NCBI GenBank assembly: GCA_963783045.1
Contig: CAWAMD010000001.1
Span: forward strand, 62,001-126,000
DNA length: 64,000 bases
Direction of reading: 5' to 3'
Origin: CAWAMD01 sp963783045
GTDB taxonomy: Bacteria; Actinomycetota; Nitriliruptoria; Nitriliruptorales; Nitriliruptoraceae
A program made the position numbers and the translations under genes. Positions 27,342 to 35,937 of the stretch are shown piece after piece; position 1 is the stretch's first letter, and the number at the start of each line of letters is the position of its first letter. The notes under the pieces are model-generated. The model ran no database searches. It was not told where the DNA came from and saw only the letters and a list, made by a program, of their open reading frames with translations.

Positions 27342-27571
27342 AGGCGCGATCGCGGCACGCAGGGTTCGCGGGCCACGACCGACCGGTGGCGGCGTCCGTC
27401 GGGAATGCCGAGGGTCCCGTGCTCGTTCCCTCAGACGAGACGCGTCGACACCGAGCGCGTGGCCGCCGGGCTCCCCGCAGTGCCACCCCGCACGCCCCGC
27501 CGGACGGCCGCGCCAGCCACCGACGCCAGCACCGTCCCGTCCAACCCGCAGACCGCAGGAGCAGCACCGCG
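27342..27571 (+). other. 230-bp gap upstream of trxB
   Basis: No gene is supported here. It separates the anti-sigma gene from trxB and could hold the trxB promoter; no clear promoter motif was recognised by eye. An AGGAG lies ~11 bases before the trxB ATG. Confidence 0.4.
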
Positions 27572-28603
27572 ATGTCCGACCAGCCAGCAACGCCGTCCGC
27601 CGGGTTCATCTCGCTCGGCAGCGACCCCGGCACCACGCCGCAGCCCACCGTGCCGACCGGCCAGACCCGCAACGTCGTCATCATCGGATCAGGGCCTGCG
27701 GGCCTGACGGCCGCGACGTACGCCGCCCGCGCGAACCTCGAGCCGCTGCTGATCGAGGGCGTGACCGTCGGCGGACCCACCGGCGGCCAGCTCACCCTCA
27801 CGACCGAGGTCGAGAACTACCCCGGGTTCCCGCAGGGCATCGACGGCCCGCAGCTGATCATGGACATGCGCACCCAGGCGGAGCGGTTCGGCACGTCGTT
27901 CATCACCGACAACGTCACGTCGGTCGACCTGTCGACCCAGCCGTTCAAGATCACCCTGTCGAGCGGACAGGAGATCTTCGCCCACAGCCTCATCGTCGCC
28001 ACCGGCGCGCGCCCGCGCCGGCTCGAGGTCCCCGGCGAGTCCGAGCTGTGGGGCGCCGGCGTCTCCGCCTGCGCCACCTGCGACGGGTTCTTCTTCCGGG
28101 ACAAGCACGTCGTCGTGGTCGGGGGCGGTGACTCCGCCATGGAGGAAGGCACGTTCCTCACGAAGTTCGCGTCCAAGGTGACGATCGTGCACCGTCGCGA
28201 GGAGCTGCGCGCCTCGAAGATCCTGCAGGAGCGCGCCTTCAAGAACGACAAGATCGAGTTCGTCTGGAACGCCACCATCGCCGAGATCAAGGGCGCCGGC
28301 GGCCAGGTCTCGGGCGTCGTGCTCGAGGACACCCGGACGGGCGAGCAGTCCGACCTGGCGGCCGACGGCGTCTTCCTCGCCATCGGCCACATTCCGAACA
28401 CGCGCCTGTTCGAGGGAGTGCTCCAGGTGGACGAGCAGGGATACCTGCTCGTGGACGAGCCGACGACGCGCACGAACGTGCCCGGTGTGTTCGCCTGCGG
28501 CGACGTGATGGACCACATCTACCGCCAGGCCGTCACCGCCGCCGGCACGGGCTGCCGGGCGGCCATCGACGCCGAGCGCTACCTGCAGGAGCTGCACGCC
28601 TGA
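27572..28603 (+). CDS. trxB: Thioredoxin reductase
   Basis: 343 residues from ATG 27572; the frame is open upstream but lacks an RBS. VIIGSGPAGLTAATYAAR binds FAD, SACATCDG carries the redox CxxC, VVVGGGDSAMEE binds NADPH, and GVFACGDV is the final FAD motif. A ~30-residue N-terminal extension precedes the first Rossmann fold. It reduces the thioredoxin encoded next, with NADPH. The sigM-trxB-trxA order is conserved in actinobacteria. Confidence 0.96.
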   Translation: MSDQPATPSAGFISLGSDPGTTPQPTVPTGQTRNVVIIGSGPAGLTAATYAARANLEPLLIEGVTVGGPTGGQLTLTTEVENYPGFPQGIDGPQLIMDMRTQAERFGTSFITDNVTSVDLSTQPFKITLSSGQEIFAHSLIVATGARPRRLEVPGESELWGAGVSACATCDGFFFRDKHVVVVGGGDSAMEEGTFLTKFASKVTIVHRREELRASKILQERAFKNDKIEFVWNATIAEIKGAGGQVSGVVLEDTRTGEQSDLAADGVFLAIGHIPNTRLFEGVLQVDEQGYLLVDEPTTRTNVPGVFACGDVMDHIYRQAVTAAGTGCRAAIDAERYLQELHA

Positions 28604-28725
28604 TCCACGGCCGCCGACGGCCGCCGACGGCCGCCCGGTCACCGGCCCGGTCGCGGGGCGTGGCTACGCTGCGCTGGCGACACGGAGGTCCCGGCGGCCG
28701 ACGATACGACACGAAGGACGAACTC

Positions 28726-29049
28726 ATGGGCTCCACCCCCGTCACCGACGACCAGTTCAAGAGCGAGGTTCTCGAGGCCGACAAGCCGGTCCTGATCGAC
28801 TTCTGGGCCGAGTGGTGCGGTCCGTGCCGCATGGTCAGCCCGATCGTGGACGAGATCGCGACCGAGAAGGCCGACCAGCTGAAGGTCCTGAAGCTGAACG
28901 TCGACGAGAACCCCTTCACCGCGCGCCAGTACGGGATCATGTCGATCCCGACGCTCATGCTCTTCAAGGACGGCGAGCCCGTGAAGCGCATCGTCGGGGC
29001 CAAGGGCAAGGCCCAGCTGCTCCAGGATCTCTCGGAGTTCGTCAGCTGA
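28726..29049 (+). CDS. trxA: Thioredoxin
   Basis: 107 residues from ATG 28726, with GAAGGA upstream. The active site is WCGPC (C31, C34), and cis-Pro is in SIPTLMLF. It is a cytoplasmic disulfide reductant recharged by the adjacent TrxB. The cwlM-like gene starts 16 bp after its stop. Confidence 0.97.
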   Translation: MGSTPVTDDQFKSEVLEADKPVLIDFWAEWCGPCRMVSPIVDEIATEKADQLKVLKLNVDENPFTARQYGIMSIPTLMLFKDGEPVKRIVGAKGKAQLLQDLSEFVS

Positions 29050-29065
29050 CGGGCACCCAGCCCTG

Positions 29066-30190
29066 ATGCAGCCCCTCCGCGTCGGCGAGGTCGGCCCCGA
29101 GGTCCTCGACGTCCAGCGCCGCCTCGAGGCGCTCGACCTGCTGCGCGAGGATCGTCTCGACGATCCCGGTGTGTTCGCGGCGGCCACCCTGGCCGCCGTG
29201 CGCCTGTTCCAGCAGCGGCGTGGCCTGACCGCCGACGGCATCGTGGGCGAGGACACGTGGCGCGCCCTCGTCGAGGCCAGCTACGAGCTCGGCGATCGTC
29301 TGCTCTACCTTACCCGCCCGCTCCTCCGCGGCGATGACGTGCGGGAGCTGCAGCGTCGGCTGAACCAGCTCGGGTTCGACGCCGGGTACGTCGACGGCTT
29401 CTACGGCGCCGCCACCGCCGACGCGATCCGCGACTTCCAGCTCAACGTCGGACTGCCCGTCGACGGCATCGCCGGTCCCGACACCTTCGCGCTGCTGCGT
29501 CGGCTGCACCGCCACCATCAGTCGGCGCCGGCCTTCGCGGTTCGCGAGCGTGAGCGGCTGCGACAGCCGGGGCGGATCTCGATCGCGGGCGCCCGCGTCC
29601 TCGTCGACCCGGGCCACTGCGTCGACTCGCCGGGCATCATCACCGACCGTGGCATCGCGGAGCACGAGGTCACGTGGGCCATCGCCAACCTGCTCTCGGG
29701 CCGACTGGCGGCGCTGGGCGCGCGGCCGGTCCTGGCCCGCGGGCCGGCGACCTCTCCGACCGCCTCCCAGCGGGCGAGGCTCGCGAACACGGAGGAGGTC
29801 GAGGCGATCTGCTCCATCCACCTCAACGGTCTGTCGTCGTCACGGCAGGCCCACGGCGCCGCCGCCTACTACTTCGGGCAGGACGACTACGTCTCCGAGC
29901 TCGGCCGCCGCATCGCGCAGCTCGCCGTCGACAACATCGTCGCGCGGACCGGCACGGCGAACTGCCGGACGCACCCGTCCACCTCCACGCTGCTGCGCGA
30001 GTCACGGGCGCCCGCCGTCATCGTGGAGCCAGGCTTCCTCACCCATCCCGACGAGGGCCGGCGGCTGCTCGAACGGGCCTACCAGGCGCTGGTGGCCGAC
30101 GCGCTCACTGACGCCCTCGTCACCTTCCTCGTGGGCGGGACCCCGACGGGGCAGGCGACGCCGGCGACCTCGGTCCTCGCGGACCTCTGA
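29066..30190 (+). CDS. cwlM: CwlM-like N-acetylmuramoyl-L-alanine amidase family protein
   Basis: 374 residues with two N-terminal peptidoglycan-binding repeats (about 1-70 and 80-150; GLTADGIVGEDTW and GLPVDGIAGPDTF) and an Amidase_3 domain (about 175-355). The usual zinc and catalytic positions appear present: VDPGH (H184), an early Glu in the IAEHEVT stretch, SIHLNG (H252) and VEPGF. No signal peptide is seen, as for mycobacterial CwlM, a cytoplasmic regulator of peptidoglycan synthesis controlled by a Ser/Thr kinase. A kinase gene lies in the same block. Whether this protein hydrolyses peptidoglycan is open. Confidence 0.85.
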   Translation: MQPLRVGEVGPEVLDVQRRLEALDLLREDRLDDPGVFAAATLAAVRLFQQRRGLTADGIVGEDTWRALVEASYELGDRLLYLTRPLLRGDDVRELQRRLNQLGFDAGYVDGFYGAATADAIRDFQLNVGLPVDGIAGPDTFALLRRLHRHHQSAPAFAVRERERLRQPGRISIAGARVLVDPGHCVDSPGIITDRGIAEHEVTWAIANLLSGRLAALGARPVLARGPATSPTASQRARLANTEEVEAICSIHLNGLSSSRQAHGAAAYYFGQDDYVSELGRRIAQLAVDNIVARTGTANCRTHPSTSTLLRESRAPAVIVEPGFLTHPDEGRRLLERAYQALVADALTDALVTFLVGGTPTGQATPATSVLADL

Positions 30191-30210
30191 GCCCCGGCGG
30201 CGCAGTCGCG

Positions 30211-30882
30211 TCAGTCCCGCGGGCCGCTGCTGGCGTGCGGCGCCGGGGCGCGGCCGGGGACGGGCACCTTGCGGGGCAGGTGCTCGACGGCCAATTCCCA
30301 CGCCGCCTCGAGCGACTCGGTCCACCGTGCCGTCCGGCGGGTGTCGAGTCGCAGCAGCGGGTAGCGCGGATGCTCGGCGTGGACCTTGAACCCGATGTGG
30401 AGCAGCCACATGGCCGGTAACACGCAGTCCTGCTCGCGGAAGCGCCGGTCCCCGTAGGCCTCGACCGCGGCGAGGTCGAGGCGGAGCGCCTCCTTGACCG
30501 CCTCGTGCATCAGCTGCTCGCCGACGCCGAGCTGCCGGAAGCGCGGATCGACCCAGCAGGTCGCGAGCAGCAGCGCATCGTTCGACCGTCGCGGCGCGGG
30601 CGGGCGCCGAGGTGTGAACGTCCCGGGCGCGCCGAAGAGCGCGTAGCCGGCGGTTCGCCCGTCGATCTCGATGATGCGGCCCGGCGGCTGTCGTTCGAGC
30701 GTCTGCGCCGAAACCCATGCCTGCTTCTGGGTCAGCGGGTCACCGGACAGCTCGTCGGTGCGACCGTTCGTCTCGCGGGCATCCGGACGGGGGCGACCGA
30801 GCTCCCAGAACAGGCAGACGCGGCAGGTGGACGGGACCGTCTCGAGGCCCTCGGCCGTCAGCGCGAGGACCCGGCGCCCCAT
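30211..30882 (-). CDS. GNAT-like acetyltransferase (Rv3916c-type)
   Basis: 223 residues from ATG 30882 (GGAGGG upstream). An N-terminal CRVCLFWE is followed by a GNAT-like core: GYALFGAP, ATCWVDPRFRQLGVGEQLMHEAV (acetyl-CoA loop) and a late VYAEHPRYPLL-like strand. Its position after cwlM on the opposite strand matches the mycobacterial neighbourhood gene Rv3916c. Substrate unknown. The first 25 bases overlap the preceding small membrane protein gene. Confidence 0.72.
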   Translation of the reverse strand: MGRRVLALTAEGLETVPSTCRVCLFWELGRPRPDARETNGRTDELSGDPLTQKQAWVSAQTLERQPPGRIIEIDGRTAGYALFGAPGTFTPRRPPAPRRSNDALLLATCWVDPRFRQLGVGEQLMHEAVKEALRLDLAAVEAYGDRRFREQDCVLPAMWLLHIGFKVHAEHPRYPLLRLDTRRTARWTESLEAAWELAVEHLPRKVPVPGRAPAPHASSGPRD

Positions 30883-31121
30883 GGCCCGCCCTCCGCTCGG
30901 TCGGCGCCGTCAGGAGCCGGACGCGGCTCGGGCCGGTCGCCCGGCCCCAGGCGCCGACGCGGCCCCTCGTCACGCGGCATGACCAGCGCCGCCGCGAGCC
31001 CCGCGACCGCGCCGAGCAGGAAACCGATGACCGCACGTCGGACACCACCCGCGGCGATGCGCCTCGCCTCGTGCTCGAACTGCTGCACCTCGGCTTCGAG
31101 AAGCTCGTGTTCACGCGCCAT
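30858..31121 (-). CDS. Small single-helix membrane protein
   Basis: 87 residues from ATG 31121 with GGAG seven bases upstream. An N-terminal helix (HELLEAEVQQFEHEARR) is followed by one transmembrane helix (AVIGFLLGAVAGLAAALVM) and a Pro/Gly-rich cytoplasmic tail. The 3' end overlaps the GNAT gene by 25 bases. No family recognised. The two genes probably form one transcript. Confidence 0.6.
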   Translation of the reverse strand: MAREHELLEAEVQQFEHEARRIAAGGVRRAVIGFLLGAVAGLAAALVMPRDEGPRRRLGPGDRPEPRPAPDGADRAEGGPWGAGSSR

Positions 31122-31245
31122 CGGCGACTCCGTACGACCGGTCCGGCGGTGCAGGATGCGACCGCTACGCTGCCGATGCTACCCAGGAGAATGATCCGCA
31201 CCGCCCCTCACGCAGACCGTCGCAAACGTCAGGACCCGGTGGACC

Positions 31246-32553
31246 GTGCGACTCGACACCGACCCCTACCTCCAGCGCTACGCCTCGCGGGTGAGCGGCA
31301 TGTCCGCCTCCGCCATCCGCGCGCTCTTCTCCGTCGCCTCGCGGCCCGAGATCGTGAGCTTCGCCGGTGGCCAGCCCTACACGGCTGCGCTGGACTTCGA
31401 CGCCGTGGACGAGGTCGTTCGCCAGGTCATCCGCGACCACGGCGCCACCGCCCTGCAGTACGGGATCGGTCAGGGCCGGCCCGAGCTCCGGGAGCAGCTC
31501 GTCGGCGTCATGGAGCACGAGGGCGTCCCCGGCCACGCCGACGACCTCGTCGTCACGGTCGGTGGCCAGCAGGCGCTCGAGCTGATCGCGAAGTGCTTCA
31601 TCGACCCGGGCGACATCGTGCTCGCCGAGGGACCCACCTACGTCGGTGGTCTCGGTGCCATCACGAGCCATCAGGCCGACGTGCGTCACATCCCCATGGA
31701 CCACGACGGGATGGACGTCGACGCCCTCGAGGACGAGGTGCGCCGCCTGCAGTCCGAGAACCGCCCGATCAAGTTCGTGTACACCATCCCGAACTTCCAG
31801 AACCCCGCCGGCGTCTCGCTGTCCGAGCCCCGCCGCCACCGCCTCGCCGAGCTGGCCGAGGAGCACGACCTCCTGATCCTCGAGGACAACCCGTACGGGC
31901 TGCTCGACTTCGGCGGCGAGACCCGCGTGTCCCTCCGCGAGCTCGTCCCCGAACGGGTCATCTACGTCGGGACGGTCTCGAAGACGTTCGCGCCCGGCGC
32001 GCGGACCGGCTGGGTCGCGGCACCACGCCCCGTGCGCGACAAGCTGATCCTGCTGCGCGAGGCAGCCGACCTCTGCCCATCCTCCCTGACGCAGATGATC
32101 GTCGAGACGTGGCTGGCCACCCAGCCCTGGCAGGAGCAGGTGAAGCGGTTCCGTGCCGTCTACCAGGAGCGGGCCACCGTCATGCTCGAGGCGCTCGACC
32201 GCGAGATGCCCGACGGCGCCACCTGGACTCGGCCCACCGGAGGGTTCTACGTGTGGCTGACCGTCCCCCGCGGCATGGACACCTCCGACCTCCTCGCGAA
32301 GGCCATCAACCACAAGGTCGCCTACGTCCCCGGCCGCGGCTTCTACGCCGACGACAAGGGCGGCAACCAGATGCGGCTGTGCTACTCCTTCCCCGAACCG
32401 AGCAGCATCCGGGAGGGTGTCGTGCGGCTCGGTGAGCTGCTCCACGAGGAGCTCGAGCTGGTCCGGGCCGTCTACGGTGACACCGTCCCCGAGACGAAGG
32501 GCACGGGCGGTCGCGGCGACCACGACGCCGGCATCGTGAGCCGCGGCGGCTGA
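31246..32553 (+). CDS. PLP-dependent aminotransferase, fold type I
   Basis: 435 residues from GTG 31246. SKTFAPGARTGWV contains the PLP-binding Lys; IVSFAGGQPY, YTIPNFQNPAG and ILEDNPYG are conserved in the MocR/2-aminoadipate-type aminotransferases. Cytoplasmic. The same type of gene precedes ddl in actinobacterial oriC-proximal operons; here ddl begins 36 bp after the stop. Substrate unknown; supply of a D-amino acid or envelope precursor is inference. Confidence 0.85.
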   Translation: MRLDTDPYLQRYASRVSGMSASAIRALFSVASRPEIVSFAGGQPYTAALDFDAVDEVVRQVIRDHGATALQYGIGQGRPELREQLVGVMEHEGVPGHADDLVVTVGGQQALELIAKCFIDPGDIVLAEGPTYVGGLGAITSHQADVRHIPMDHDGMDVDALEDEVRRLQSENRPIKFVYTIPNFQNPAGVSLSEPRRHRLAELAEEHDLLILEDNPYGLLDFGGETRVSLRELVPERVIYVGTVSKTFAPGARTGWVAAPRPVRDKLILLREAADLCPSSLTQMIVETWLATQPWQEQVKRFRAVYQERATVMLEALDREMPDGATWTRPTGGFYVWLTVPRGMDTSDLLAKAINHKVAYVPGRGFYADDKGGNQMRLCYSFPEPSSIREGVVRLGELLHEELELVRAVYGDTVPETKGTGGRGDHDAGIVSRGG

Positions 32554-32589
32554 TCACCGGCGCTCGCCGGCCCATGCACAGGAGGACCC

Positions 32590-33526
32590 ATGACGCGCGT
32601 TGCAGTGCTGTCCGGCGGCATCTCGTTGGAGCGGGAGGTGAGCCTTCGCTCGGGCGGCCGCGTGGCCGACACGCTCGTCGAGCGAGGGCACGACGTCACG
32701 CGACTCGACGTGGATGCCGATCTCGTCCGCAACCTCGCGGACGGCGGCTTCGAACGTCGTCTTCCTCACCCTGCACGGCGCCGCCGGGGAGGACGGCACC
32801 ATCCAGTCCATCCTCGAGGTGCTGGAGCTGCCCTACACCGGTCCCGACGTGCTCGCCTCGTCGCTCGCCTGGAACAAGCCCATCGCCCAGGGCCTCTACC
32901 GGCGTCACGGCCTGACCGTCCCCGACTTCGTGACGCTCTCGCAGCAGGCCTTCCGTGAGATGGGGGCGGCGGCTGCGGTGGGCCGTGTCGCCGACGAGCT
33001 CGGGACCCCGTTGATCGTCAAGCCCGCCACCGGCGGGTCGTCGCTCGGTCTGTCCCTCGTCGACGACGTGTCGTCGCTGCCGCAGGCGATCGTCGGTGCC
33101 TTCTCGTATGCCGACAGCGTCCTGATCGAGCGGGCGATCCGCGGCACCGAGATCGCGGTCTCCCTGCTCGACGGTGAGGCACTGCCCGCGGTCGAGATCC
33201 AGCCGAAGGGCGGCGTGTACGACTTCGCCGCTCGCTACACGGCCGGCGCGACCGAGTTCCACGCGCCGGCGCGGCTCGACGACGCGGTGACCCGTCGCTG
33301 CGAGGAGGCCGCCGTCGGCGCCTACGAGGCCGTCGGGGCGCGCCACATCACCCGCGCCGACATGATCGTCGACCCGGAGGGCACGCCCTACCTCCTCGAG
33401 CTCGACACCTGCCCCGGGCTGACCGAGACCTCGCTCTTCCCGCTCGCCGCCCGCGCCGCCGGGATCCCGTTCGGGGAGCTCTGTGAGCGCATCCTGCGTC
33501 TCGCCCTCCCCCGGGACGAGGCATGA
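32590..33526 (+). pseudogene. ddl: D-alanine--D-alanine ligase family protein, frameshifted
   Basis: Starts at ATG 32590 (VAVLSGGISLEREVSLRSG). LTLHGAAGEDG, KPATGGSSLGL and ELDTCPGLTETSL are ATP-grasp D-Ala-D-Ala ligase motifs. The frame changes by one base at GAACGTC (32752-32758). Reading GGCTTCGACGTCGTC instead gives GFDVVFLTLHG, the family consensus. After that the frame is open to the TGA, which overlaps the HAD gene start (ATGA). The enzyme makes the peptidoglycan precursor dipeptide, so a truly broken gene would need another copy elsewhere. Confidence 0.88.
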
Positions 33527-34227
33527 CCGCCGCCGCTAGGTCCGGCCCGCCGGACGTCGAGGGGCTCGGCCCGGCGCCGGTCGCCGTCGTCTTCAACGTC
33601 GGCGAGGTACTGGTCGACGAGACCCGCGTCTACGCGGTGTGGGCCGACATCCTCGGCGTCTCCCCCCTGAGCCTCGGGGCGGTGCTCGGAGCGGCGATCG
33701 TGCAGGGCGAGGACCTCGCGGCGACCTTCGCCCACGTCGCACCCAACGTCGACGCCGCCACGTTCGAGGACGAGCACGAGCGGCGCTACGGGGGGTTCCG
33801 GGAGGAGGATCTCTACCCGGACGTGCGGTCGTGTCTCGCCGATGTCCGGGCGCTGGGGATCCACGTGGCGCTCGCGGGCAACCAGCCCGCGCGACGTCGC
33901 GAGCAGCTGCTGGCTCTCGAGCTGCCCCACGACTCGCTGGCGACCTCGGACGATCTCGGTGCCGCCAAGCCCTCCCCCCGCTTCTTCGACGGGGTCATGA
34001 CCCTGACGGGTGCGGGCGATCCGGCGCAGGTGCTGTACGTCGGCGACCGCATCGACAACGACGTGCTGCCCGCACTCGACTACGGCATGCGCACCTGCTG
34101 GCTGCGCCGCGGTCCGTGGGCGCAGCTGCAGGACCTGCCGATGGAGGTCGACGTCAACGTCGTCCTCGACGGGCTCGGTGAGCTCGCCACCCTCCTCGAA
34201 GGCTGGCAGGAGGAGTCGGCCGGCTGA
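33523..34227 (+). CDS. HAD-superfamily hydrolase-like protein
   Basis: 234 residues from ATG 33523, overlapping the ddl stop. HAD topology: VVFNVGEVLVDE (motif I), a cap region, LAGNQPARRR (motif II), AAKPSPRFF (motif III Lys) and YVGDRIDNDVLPA (motif IV). In active HAD phosphatases motif I begins DxD or DxG with nucleophile Asp; here that position is Asn (AAC). The codon sits inside TTCAACGTC, close to the GACGTC context of the frameshifts, so miscalling is possible. Substrate unknown. Confidence 0.82.
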   Translation: MTAAARSGPPDVEGLGPAPVAVVFNVGEVLVDETRVYAVWADILGVSPLSLGAVLGAAIVQGEDLAATFAHVAPNVDAATFEDEHERRYGGFREEDLYPDVRSCLADVRALGIHVALAGNQPARRREQLLALELPHDSLATSDDLGAAKPSPRFFDGVMTLTGAGDPAQVLYVGDRIDNDVLPALDYGMRTCWLRRGPWAQLQDLPMEVDVNVVLDGLGELATLLEGWQEESAG

Positions 34228-34279
34228 GTCCGTCAGACCTGGAACCCGGCGCGCACGGAGGGCTCCGGCCCGAGAGCAT

Positions 34280-34293
34280 GTTTCACGTGGAAC
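34280..34293. promoter_or_regulatory. parS-like site (GTTTCACGTGGAAC)
   Basis: 14-bp near-palindrome, one base away from the perfect GTTCCACGTGGAAC found upstream of jag. It lies between the HAD gene and rpiA, about 0.7 kb before parB. Probable ParB binding site. Confidence 0.75.
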
Positions 34294-34315
34294 CACCGCG
34301 GACGGAGGACGATCG

Positions 34316-34996
34316 GTGACGCAGGATCCGGCGAAGCGGGCGGCGGGCGTCGCCGCGGCAGCAGGCATCGAGCATGGCATGCTCCTCGGACTGGGCACGG
34401 GCTCGACCGTCGCCTACTTCCTCGAGGCGCTCGTCGATCGGAGGCTCGACGTGGTCGGCGTCGCGACCTCGGAGGCCACCGCCCGACGCTGCGAGCAGCT
34501 CGGGATCGCCCTGCGCGATCCCGCCGAGGTGGCGCGGCTGGACTGCTGCGTCGACGGTGCGGACGAGCTCGATCGTGCCCTGACCTTGACGAAGGGCGGC
34601 GGCGGGGCGCTCCTGCGTGAGAAGGTCGTGGCCTCCATGTCGGACCGCATGGTCGTGATCGCGACCCCCGACAAGGTCGTCGAGCGGCTCGGGGACTCCT
34701 TCCCGCTTCCGGTGGAGGTCGTCGACTTCGCGGTCGGGCCGGTCGCCCGGCGACTGACCGCGATGGGGTTCGAGGTCCGGGTCCGTGGGGACGGCCGCTA
34801 CCGCACGGACAACGGGAACGCCATCCTCGACTGCCGGATGCCGGGCGGCATCGAGGATCCGGACGTCACCGACGTGGACATCTCCCTGATCCCGGGCGTC
34901 GCCTGCTGCGGGCTGTTCGTCGACCTTGCGACCGAGGCGATCCTGGGAGGCACGGACGGTTCCGTCGAGCGGCTACCGGCACCGGCGGACGACTGA
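34316..34996 (+). CDS. rpiA: Ribose-5-phosphate isomerase A
   Basis: 226 residues from GTG 34316, with GGAGG seven bases upstream. GLGTGSTVAYFLEAL is the phosphate-binding N-terminal motif; DGADELD and LTKGGGGALLREKVVA hold the catalytic Asp and Lys. It interconverts ribose-5-phosphate and ribulose-5-phosphate. It converges on parB with an 8-bp gap. Confidence 0.93.
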   Translation: MTQDPAKRAAGVAAAAGIEHGMLLGLGTGSTVAYFLEALVDRRLDVVGVATSEATARRCEQLGIALRDPAEVARLDCCVDGADELDRALTLTKGGGGALLREKVVASMSDRMVVIATPDKVVERLGDSFPLPVEVVDFAVGPVARRLTAMGFEVRVRGDGRYRTDNGNAILDCRMPGGIEDPDVTDVDISLIPGVACCGLFVDLATEAILGGTDGSVERLPAPADD

Positions 34997-35004
34997 CCGA
35001 CGCG

Positions 35005-35937
35005 TCAGCGCGGCCCTTCGTCACGGGTGCTGAGCCGGATGTCGGTCTGCAGCCCCTGGGCGATGATCGCGATGATCCGCTCGAGATCGTCGACGGACCC
35101 GAACTCCACCTGCAGGCGACCCTTCCGGGCGCCCATGCTGATCTTCACCCGCGCCATGAGCGCGTCCGACAGGTTGTCCTGGAGCTCGGCGAGGCCCGGC
35201 GTCGTGACCTGCCGTCGCCCGGTGCCGGACGAGCGTGAGGACGAGCCCTCCCGGGAGGAGCCGGAGTCGTCGTCCATGAGCTGCACACGGACGAACTCCT
35301 CGACCGCGCGGACCGACATCCCCTCAGCGACGATCCGGTCGGCGAGCCGCTCCTGCTCGGCACGGGACTCGATCGCGAGCAGGGCCTTCGCGTGTCCGGC
35401 ACTGATGACGCCAGCGGCCACCTTCCGCTGCACGCCCGGCGGGAGACCGAGCAGACGCAACGCGTTCGTGATCGTCGGGCGGCTCTTCCCGAGCCGGCGC
35501 GCGAGCTCCTCCTGCGTGAACTCGAAGTCGTCGAGGAGCTGCTGGTAGGCGGCCGCCTCCTCCAGGGGGTTGAGCTGGACCCGATGGATGTTCTCGACGA
35601 GCGCCTCCTTCAGGAGGTCGCTCTCGTCCGTGTCGCGAACGACCGCGGGGATACGCGTCAGCCCCGCGAGCTTCGACGCCCGCAGCCGCCGCTCCCCCGC
35701 CACCAGCTCGTAGCGTTCGTCCCCGAGCGGACGGACGACGACCGGCTGGAGCACGCCCATGTCGCGGATCGAGGCAGCGAGACCGTCGAGCTCGTCCTCG
35801 TCGAAGACACCTCGGGGCTGTCGCGGGTTGGGAGCGATCGCGCTGAGCGGCAGCTCGCGGACCGTGATCCCGCCGTCCTCACCCGGCGGGATGAGCGCGG
35901 CCAGGCCGCGGCCGAGTCCGCTCCGTCGGTCGTTCAT
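35005..35937 (-). CDS. parB: Chromosome partitioning protein ParB
   Basis: 310 residues from ATG 35937, overlapping the parA stop (ATGA). An N-terminal CTP-binding ParB/Srx domain with NPRQPR and AGERRLRA; a helix-turn-helix region with LARRLGKSRPTITNALRLL that binds parS; a linker; and a C-terminal dimerisation domain. It loads at the parS sites reported here and slides to form the segregation complex with ParA. Confidence 0.95.
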   Translation of the reverse strand: MNDRRSGLGRGLAALIPPGEDGGITVRELPLSAIAPNPRQPRGVFDEDELDGLAASIRDMGVLQPVVVRPLGDERYELVAGERRLRASKLAGLTRIPAVVRDTDESDLLKEALVENIHRVQLNPLEEAAAYQQLLDDFEFTQEELARRLGKSRPTITNALRLLGLPPGVQRKVAAGVISAGHAKALLAIESRAEQERLADRIVAEGMSVRAVEEFVRVQLMDDDSGSSREGSSSRSSGTGRRQVTTPGLAELQDNLSDALMARVKISMGARKGRLQVEFGSVDDLERIIAIIAQGLQTDIRLSTRDEGPR

